Origin: Rheinheimera sp.
Lineage (GTDB): Bacteria; Pseudomonadota; Gammaproteobacteria; Enterobacterales; Alteromonadaceae
DNA length: 10,000 nt
Assembly: GCF_020217005.1 (NCBI RefSeq)
Contig: NZ_JAIWOI010000378.1
Coordinates: 1 to 10,000 of the forward strand
Direction: 5' to 3'
Positions 4,765 through 10,000 of the stretch are shown piece by piece. The position numbers were made by a program, and so were the translations under genes. The notes under the pieces are model-generated. The model was not told where the DNA came from. It saw only the letters and a program-made list of their open reading frames with translations, and did not search any database. How positions within the stretch are numbered: position 1 is the first letter of the stretch; every line of letters begins with the position of its first letter.

Positions 4765-7620
4765 ATGAATAAATTTAAGTTAAGCATACTCACTATGGCG
4801 ATTGCGACTGCGGGAGTCAGCTCCTACAGCTATGCACAACAAGCCGACCAGAGCAAAAAAGCCGAAACTGCCAAAGAAGAACAGATTGAAGTGATAGGGG
4901 TCACAGGTTTCCGTGGCAGTTTGCAAAAAGCTCAGGCTGTAAAAATGAGCGAAAACTCCATCGTTGAAGTACTGTCAGCAGAAGACATAGGTAAGCTGCC
5001 AGATACCAGCGTGGCCGAATCTTTAGCCCGTTTGCCAGGTTTAGCTGGTGAACGCCGTAATGGCCGTACCAGTGGTTTGTCTGTGCGTGGTTTCAACGAA
5101 AACTACGTGGGCACCTCGTTAAATGGTCGTGAATTATTAGGTATGGGTGACAACCGTGGTGTTGAATACGACCTGTATCCTTCAGAAATTGTTTCTACTG
5201 CAATGGTTTACAAAACTCCTGATGCGACGCTGATGGCGCAAGGCATAGGTGGTACTGTCGATTTACAGACAGTCCGTCCTCTGACTGCAGAAGATACATT
5301 TGTGGTGAACTTAAACTACGAGCAAAACGATCAGGAAGCGGGTAACCCGGATTTTGATGATCACGGTCATAAAGCCTCTATCAACTATGTTGATAAATTT
5401 GCAGATGACAAATTAGGTTTCGCTTTGGTGTTATCTTCTATCGAGTCACCGCGTCAGGAACAGCAGTTCCGTGGCTGGGGCTATCCTGAAGCTGCAACCA
5501 CTAAAGGTGCTCCGGGCGTCACAGTACCGGATGACACTTTTATTTTAGGCGGTCATGATACCTTTACCCGTTCAGCTATGCTGAAACGTGATTCCATTGC
5601 CACCATCATAGAATACGATGCCAGCGACGATTTAAAAGTGAAGTTTGATGCCCTTTACATCGATTTCAACGAGACTGACGCGCGTCGTGGCCTGGAAGAA
5701 GGTATGGCGGAATGGGGTACTGGAGCCTACACCATCACTGAAGTACAGGATGGTTTAGCCACTGCGGCTTATCACAACGGCTTCTTCTCTGTGATCCGTA
5801 ACGATGCCCGTGAACAGGACGCAGAGCTGAAAACTTTTGGCCTGAATCTGGAATACAACATCAGCGATAACTGGACTACTGAGCTGGATCTGTCGACTGG
5901 TAAAGTAGATAAAACTATTACCGATGTGGAAAGTTACTCTGGTGTAGGTCGCGCTGGTGGTACAGGGCCGGATAACAGACCTATTATTGCCCGTTCATGG
6001 GTAATGACCTCTTCTGGTGCCATGTTTGGTGCTCACCCTACTATAGCTCCTGTAGATCTGACTAACCCTGCCTTAATTCGTTTAGCTGGTCCTCAGGCCT
6101 GGGGTGGCTCGTTAGCTCCTGTTCCAGCTTTCCAGGATACTGGCAATGGTTTTGGTCCTACTACAGCTCAGGATGGTTTTGTTAATAAACCTATTTTTGA
6201 AGAAGAGCTGGATAGCGTGCGCCTGCAGTTTAATGGCGTTGTAGAGTGGGGCATCTTCACAGGCGTAGAAACTGGTTTTGTTTACAAAGACCGTAGCAAG
6301 AGCAAAGTCAATAATGGTGCTTACCTGACCGCTAACGTCTGGCCAAATTCAGATGCAATTCCTAACGTTTTAGGTGTAGCTGACTTAAGCTTTGTGGGTA
6401 TCAATGGCGTATTGGCGTATGACAGCTTAGCGCTGTATAACGATGGCTATTACATTTCAACTGATGCCGCATTCCTGGAAAATGGTCGTTTTGGTGACAC
6501 CTATGAGATCAAAGAAAAGATCAGCACACTGTACGGTATGTTAGATATTAATACAGAAGCGGGTTCTATCCCTGTGACTGGTAATATCGGTGTACAAATT
6601 GTGAAGTCTGATCAGGAAGGTTTTGGTTTTAATGCGTCCTCGGGTAGCGACCGTTACACCGATGCTATACCTGTCTCTGGTGGTGCTGATTACACTGATG
6701 TGTTACCAAGCATGAACCTGAGTTTTGAAGTCGCAGACAGTCAGTTCATCCGTACTGCTGTGTCCAAAGTAATGAGCCGCCCACGTATGGATGACTTACG
6801 TCCAAACAGTCAGGTGACGTTCAACTTCAATGACACCAATATACTGGATGATGATCCGTTAAATAGTGCCTTTGCAGGTAATGCGGGTAACTCTGAGCTG
6901 AAGCCGTTAGAGGCAGACCAGTTCGATTTATCTTATGAGAATTACTACCATGACAACGGTTTTATTGCGGCAAGTTTCTTCTATAAAGATCTGAAAAACT
7001 GGCACCGTAACATTACTTTAATCAATGATTTCTCTGATTATTATATCCCTGGTTACCACCAGACTTCAGCTCAGGCTACTCCGCCTAATGCACCACCAGC
7101 AACCTTCCTGGGTCGTCTGGATATTCGTCAGGACGGTTTAACTGGTTTTGTTCGTGGTTATGAAGTTCAGGCAAGTGTACCTTTTGACATCATTGACGAA
7201 GTGTTGGACGGTTTTGGTTTAGTTGCCAGTGCCACCTTTATGGACGGTGAGTTAGATGATGGTGGTCGTGTACCAGGTTTATCAGAGGAGATTTACACTC
7301 TGACTGCTTATTATGAGCGCGCTGGTTTCGAAGTTCGTGTTTCTGGTACTAAACGTGACCAGTTTGCGACTGAAACCCGCGGTTTGAGCTTAAGCTTGTC
7401 TCCAACTGTCGACCAGGGTAGTGAGCTGTGGGACGCCCAAATCGGTTATGACTTCAGCGAGTCTGGCATAGATGCTTTGGATGGCCTGCGTATTTCATTA
7501 CAAGGTCAGAACTTAACGGATGAGAAAACCATCCAGAATAACCCTGGTGATTCCCGTCAGATCACTCAGTACCAGAGCTTTGGCCGTAACTTCCTGTTAG
7601 GCTTAAACTACAAGTTCTAA
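4765..7620 (+). CDS. TonB-dependent outer-membrane receptor, probable maltodextrin/alpha-glucan importer
   Basis: This is a complete 951-residue receptor, a normal size for the Xanthomonas/Caulobacter-type carbohydrate receptor subfamily (TIGR01782-like). A type I signal peptide ends near Ala24 (SYSYA, then QQA). A Lys/Glu-rich spacer leads to a TonB-box-like IEVIGV (41-46). The plug follows, with the family's hallmarks: SAEDIGKLPDTSVAESLARLPG, the LSVRGF motif, and a GIGGTVDLQTVRPL end near residue 170. The remainder is the 22-strand barrel, including FIRTAVSKVMSRPRMDDLRP and the NLTDEKT turn, ending in GLNYKF with Phe951. It would bind oligosaccharides at the surface and pass them to the periplasm. 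Substrate is inferred from the flanking pullulanase and GH31 genes; MalA of Caulobacter is the precedent. Arg and Gly codons are mostly CGT and GGT, more biased than in the neighbours, suggesting strong expression. Confidence 0.93.
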   Translation: MNKFKLSILTMAIATAGVSSYSYAQQADQSKKAETAKEEQIEVIGVTGFRGSLQKAQAVKMSENSIVEVLSAEDIGKLPDTSVAESLARLPGLAGERRNGRTSGLSVRGFNENYVGTSLNGRELLGMGDNRGVEYDLYPSEIVSTAMVYKTPDATLMAQGIGGTVDLQTVRPLTAEDTFVVNLNYEQNDQEAGNPDFDDHGHKASINYVDKFADDKLGFALVLSSIESPRQEQQFRGWGYPEAATTKGAPGVTVPDDTFILGGHDTFTRSAMLKRDSIATIIEYDASDDLKVKFDALYIDFNETDARRGLEEGMAEWGTGAYTITEVQDGLATAAYHNGFFSVIRNDAREQDAELKTFGLNLEYNISDNWTTELDLSTGKVDKTITDVESYSGVGRAGGTGPDNRPIIARSWVMTSSGAMFGAHPTIAPVDLTNPALIRLAGPQAWGGSLAPVPAFQDTGNGFGPTTAQDGFVNKPIFEEELDSVRLQFNGVVEWGIFTGVETGFVYKDRSKSKVNNGAYLTANVWPNSDAIPNVLGVADLSFVGINGVLAYDSLALYNDGYYISTDAAFLENGRFGDTYEIKEKISTLYGMLDINTEAGSIPVTGNIGVQIVKSDQEGFGFNASSGSDRYTDAIPVSGGADYTDVLPSMNLSFEVADSQFIRTAVSKVMSRPRMDDLRPNSQVTFNFNDTNILDDDPLNSAFAGNAGNSELKPLEADQFDLSYENYYHDNGFIAASFFYKDLKNWHRNITLINDFSDYYIPGYHQTSAQATPPNAPPATFLGRLDIRQDGLTGFVRGYEVQASVPFDIIDEVLDGFGLVASATFMDGELDDGGRVPGLSEEIYTLTAYYERAGFEVRVSGTKRDQFATETRGLSLSLSPTVDQGSELWDAQIGYDFSESGIDALDGLRISLQGQNLTDEKTIQNNPGDSRQITQYQSFGRNFLLGLNYKF

Positions 7621-7680
7621 TACAGGCTGAGCTTGTGTCGGTTCTGTAGCGCAGTCCGACAACTGACAAACTCTGTTTAA

Positions 7681-7710
7681 GACCCAGCCTCGAAGGCTGG
7701 GTCTTTTTTT
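7681..7710 (+). terminator. Strong intrinsic terminator between receptor and halogenase
   Basis: GACCCAGCCT (7681-7690) pairs perfectly with AGGCTGGGTC (7694-7703) around a CGA loop, giving a GC-rich 10-bp stem extended by two A-T pairs, followed by seven T (7704-7710). It ends the receptor transcript 60 bases after its stop codon. The T-run directly touches the AGGGA ribosome binding site of the next gene (7711-7715), so there is no room for a promoter between them. Downstream genes must be expressed by read-through or from a promoter upstream of the hairpin. Confidence 0.93.
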
Positions 7711-7721
7711 AGGGAACAGGC

Positions 7722-9218
7722 ATGAATCGAATAAAAAAAGTAGTGATACTGGGTGGTGGCACCGCAGGCTGGCTGAGTGCTGCTTTACTGAAAAAAGTAT
7801 TAGGTGCTGTGATTGATATCGAGCTGGTTGAGTCCGATGCTATAGCTACGGTAGGAGTTGGGGAAGCTACAATTCCGCCCATCCGTCTGTTAAATCAGGT
7901 GTTGGGTATCCATGAAGCCGACTTTCTGCGCGAAACAAAAGCTACAATTAAACTAGCCATTAAGTTTGAAAACTGGCGGGCTCTGGGCGAGAGCTATTAT
8001 CACAGTTTTGGTGCACCAGGCCGCAGTCTGAGTTTTTGTCATTTTCATCACTTGTGGTTGAGGGCCAGACAACAATTTGGTGATATGACTCCTATCTGGC
8101 ATTACGATTTAAATTACCTCTGTGCTGAAGAGGGCAAATTTGCCCCTATTACCGCGAAAGACCCGATACTGGAATTGCCTTATGCTTATCATTTTGATGC
8201 TGGCTTATATGCAGCTTTCCTGCGGAAGTTTAGCGAACCATTAGGGGTAGTGCGTACCGAAGGTATAGTGGAGCAGGTGACTCAACATCCAAATGGCCAT
8301 ATCAAAAGTTTGTTGCTCAAAGATGGTCGTGAAGTAGAAGGTGATTTATTTATTGATTGTTCAGGTTTCGTTAGTTTGTTACTACAGCGTAAGCTAGGTG
8401 TTGGCTATGACGACTGGAGCCACTTCTTACCCTGTGACAGAGCATGGGCTGTACCAACGGCACGCTTTGAACAGACGTTGCCTTATACCAGAGCCATAGC
8501 GCATCAAGCTGGCTGGCAGTGGCGAATTCCGCTGCAGCACAGGAATGGCAATGGCATGGTATTTAGCAGCGCTCATTACACAGAGCAGCAAGCTTTGGAC
8601 CTGCTGCTTGGCAATTTACAGAGCGAAGCGCTGGCTGATCCTAAACTGATTAAATTCAAAACAGGCCGTGCCCGCAAACAGTGGCACCATAATGTGATTG
8701 CCGTTGGCCTGGCCAGTGGGTTTCTTGAGCCTCTGGAATCTACCAGCATTCACCTTGTGCAGTCGGGCATAGTGCGGCTGCTGAAAATGTTTCCGCATAA
8801 CGGCGTAGAACAAGCCACCCAAGCTGAATACAACAAACAATCTGAAGCTGAGTTTGTTTATATCAGAGACTTTTTATTACTGCATTACCATGTCACAGAG
8901 CGAACCGACAGTCAGTTTTGGCGTGACATGCGGCAACTGCAGATCCCTGATTCGTTAAAACACAAAATTGAGTTATTTCAGGCCGATGGCAGCATTTTCC
9001 GCGAGCAACATGATTTGTTCCATGATGCCTCCTGGCTGCAAGTGATGTTAGGTCAGGGCTTGTTACCCCGCGATTACCATCCTTTGGCAGATAGTTTCTC
9101 TGAAACCCAGCTCAAAGAAATGCTCAAAAGCATAAAAACCATTAAACAAGAGCCGCTAGCCAAGTTGTTTTCACATGATGAATTTTTGCGTCGTGTTTGC
9201 CCAGCTTCAACAAACTAG
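7722..9218 (+). CDS. Flavin-dependent halogenase (tryptophan halogenase family)
   Basis: Enzymes of this family use reduced FAD, oxygen and halide to make hypohalous acid, which a lysine carries to an aromatic substrate. The 498-residue protein has the FAD-binding GGGTAGW (11-17), Glu37 at the end of the second strand for the FAD ribose, and the GVGEATIP segment (45-52). Lys77 in IKLAIKF lies where PrnA has catalytic Lys79. The diagnostic WxWxIP motif is present as WQWRIP (265-270), and FLEPLEST (335-341) carries Glu339-Ser340, matching PrnA Glu346-Ser347. All key catalytic parts are therefore intact. At 498 residues it is shorter than PrnA-type enzymes (about 530-540), and the substrate region may differ. 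AGGGA at 7711-7715 lies 6 bases before the ATG. It is probably co-transcribed with the GH31 gene 48 bases downstream. No flavin reductase is in the window. Family is certain; free tryptophan as substrate is not, since related carbohydrate-linked halogenases such as BrvH act on indole in vitro. Confidence 0.92.
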   Translation: MNRIKKVVILGGGTAGWLSAALLKKVLGAVIDIELVESDAIATVGVGEATIPPIRLLNQVLGIHEADFLRETKATIKLAIKFENWRALGESYYHSFGAPGRSLSFCHFHHLWLRARQQFGDMTPIWHYDLNYLCAEEGKFAPITAKDPILELPYAYHFDAGLYAAFLRKFSEPLGVVRTEGIVEQVTQHPNGHIKSLLLKDGREVEGDLFIDCSGFVSLLLQRKLGVGYDDWSHFLPCDRAWAVPTARFEQTLPYTRAIAHQAGWQWRIPLQHRNGNGMVFSSAHYTEQQALDLLLGNLQSEALADPKLIKFKTGRARKQWHHNVIAVGLASGFLEPLESTSIHLVQSGIVRLLKMFPHNGVEQATQAEYNKQSEAEFVYIRDFLLLHYHVTERTDSQFWRDMRQLQIPDSLKHKIELFQADGSIFREQHDLFHDASWLQVMLGQGLLPRDYHPLADSFSETQLKEMLKSIKTIKQEPLAKLFSHDEFLRRVCPASTN

Positions 9219-9266
9219 TGCAGTTCGCCTGTTCTGATGATGGACCGGCCTGATACAGGATTTTAT

Positions 9267-10000
9267 ATGAGATTATTTAGTTTCTGGCTTATTTTTTCTG
9301 CCTTGCAGCTGAGTTGTGTAGTTCATGCTGCTACTTATCAGTCTCATCAGTTGCAGGACAATAAGCTGCAGCTTCAAACCGATGAATATAGGGTATCACT
9401 GAGTTTTAAAAGTAAAGGCAGTGTCGAAGTTTTATACCAAAAAACTGGTATGAAACAATTGCCGTCTTTCGCATTGGCTTTGCCAGATCAACAGTTGGCA
9501 GCTAGCCTGACTGAACAACGTGGATCGCTTGAATTTGCGACCTCAGATCTGAAAGTACGGATTAATAAAGCTCCCTTCCAACTTAGTTATTACCGCGGTG
9601 ATGAGCTGATACTGGCGGAAGAGCATGGTTTTTTTGCTCATGAAACTCTGCGAGGTTTTCGCTTTAAGTTGCAGCAAGACGAAAAGCTGTTAGGTACAGG
9701 TCAGCGTGTGGTGGGCATGGACAGACGTGGTCAGCGTTTGCCTTTGTACAACAAAGCCAGTTATGGCTACACCACTGAAGCACAGCAAATGTATTTTGGT
9801 TTGCCTGCTGTGCTGTCGAGTAAAAAATATCTGCTGCTGTTTGATAACAGCGCCAGTGGTTTTGTCGACTTAGGCAAAACAGAAAAAGATGTGTTGCAAT
9901 TTGAAGCTGTGGCAGGTCGCGCTTCTTACATAGTGATGGCGGCAGCTACTTATCCCGGGTTAATAGAGCAATATGTCACAGTCACAGGCAAACAACCGCT
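9267..10000 (+). CDS. GH31 alpha-glucosidase, exported, N-terminal part
   Basis: The gene runs off the window after 244 codons. ATG 9267 is preferred because AGGA (9257-9260) sits 6 bases upstream and a signal peptide starts there: MRLFSFWLIFSALQLSCVVHA, with likely cleavage at VHA|A. In-frame ATGs at 9237 and 9240 have no ribosome binding site. Residues from about 25 onward form the N-terminal beta-sandwich (galactose-mutarotase-like) of GH31. Recognisable blocks are LLGTGQRVVGMDRRGQRLPL, YNKASYGYTTEAQQMYFGLP, then AVLSSKKYLLLFDNSASGFV. These match alpha-glucosidases (alpha-xylosidases share parts of the fold). The catalytic aspartates lie beyond the window, so activity is inferred from family and context. 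The product would release glucose from maltodextrins in the periplasm after receptor import. The Cys at residue 17 lacks a proper lipobox (QLS-C), so a lipoprotein is unlikely. Confidence 0.88.
   Translation, partial: MRLFSFWLIFSALQLSCVVHAATYQSHQLQDNKLQLQTDEYRVSLSFKSKGSVEVLYQKTGMKQLPSFALALPDQQLAASLTEQRGSLEFATSDLKVRINKAPFQLSYYRGDELILAEEHGFFAHETLRGFRFKLQQDEKLLGTGQRVVGMDRRGQRLPLYNKASYGYTTEAQQMYFGLPAVLSSKKYLLLFDNSASGFVDLGKTEKDVLQFEAVAGRASYIVMAAATYPGLIEQYVTVTGKQP

Noticed and set aside
8616..8840. Minus-strand 74-codon open frame within the halogenase
   Set aside because: It is antisense to the conserved FLEPLEST region and has no recognisable protein features.
9228..9259. Inverted repeat CCTGT/ACAGG covering the GH31 ribosome binding site
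   Set aside because: It is only five base pairs with a 22-base loop, too weak to claim translational control.
9237..9266. Upstream in-frame ATGs (9237, 9240) for the GH31 gene
   Set aside because: There is no ribosome binding site before them, and they would put a polar stretch ahead of the signal peptide; ATG 9267 has AGGA at good spacing.

Overview
The window looks like part of an alpha-glucan (starch, glycogen, pullulan, maltodextrin) utilisation locus from a Gram-negative gammaproteobacterium. The best guess is an Alteromonadales-type genus (Rheinheimera, Alishewanella, Pseudoalteromonas or Shewanella-like). This rests on moderate GC, on two large TonB-dependent receptors of the Xanthomonas/Caulobacter/Alteromonadales carbohydrate type, on a pullulanase closely resembling the Klebsiella PulA family, and on a receptor, flavin-dependent halogenase and GH31 gene order. 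The genus is inference; the gene families are well supported. All genes are on the + strand.

Layout. Bases 1-272 hold the last 89 codons of a TonB-dependent outer-membrane receptor. After a 71-base gap with two mutually exclusive hairpins comes a 1328-residue lipoprotein pullulanase (344-4330). It has a lipobox, two Cys-loop mini-repeats, CBM41, CBM48, a GH13 barrel with all catalytic residues, and two tandem 107-residue beta-type modules at the C-terminus. An intrinsic terminator (4352-4382) ends that unit. The 434-base intergenic region that follows carries a 14-bp perfect palindrome, a cluster of six TTTGCA/TGCAAA hexamers, a possible promoter, and possibly decayed minus-strand coding sequence. 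A complete 951-residue receptor (4765-7620) comes next. It ends in a strong terminator (7681-7710) whose T-run directly touches the ribosome binding site of the next gene, a 498-residue flavin-dependent (tryptophan-type) halogenase (7722-9218). Forty-eight bases later a GH31 alpha-glucosidase begins (9267) and runs off the window.

How the genes fit. The surface-anchored pullulanase would cut alpha-1,6 branches of external glucans. The two receptors would bring maltodextrins across the outer membrane using TonB energy. The exported GH31 enzyme would trim the oligosaccharides to glucose in the periplasm. The halogenase does not fit any step of starch breakdown, yet sits between the receptor and the glucosidase. 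It is the most unexplained part of the locus.
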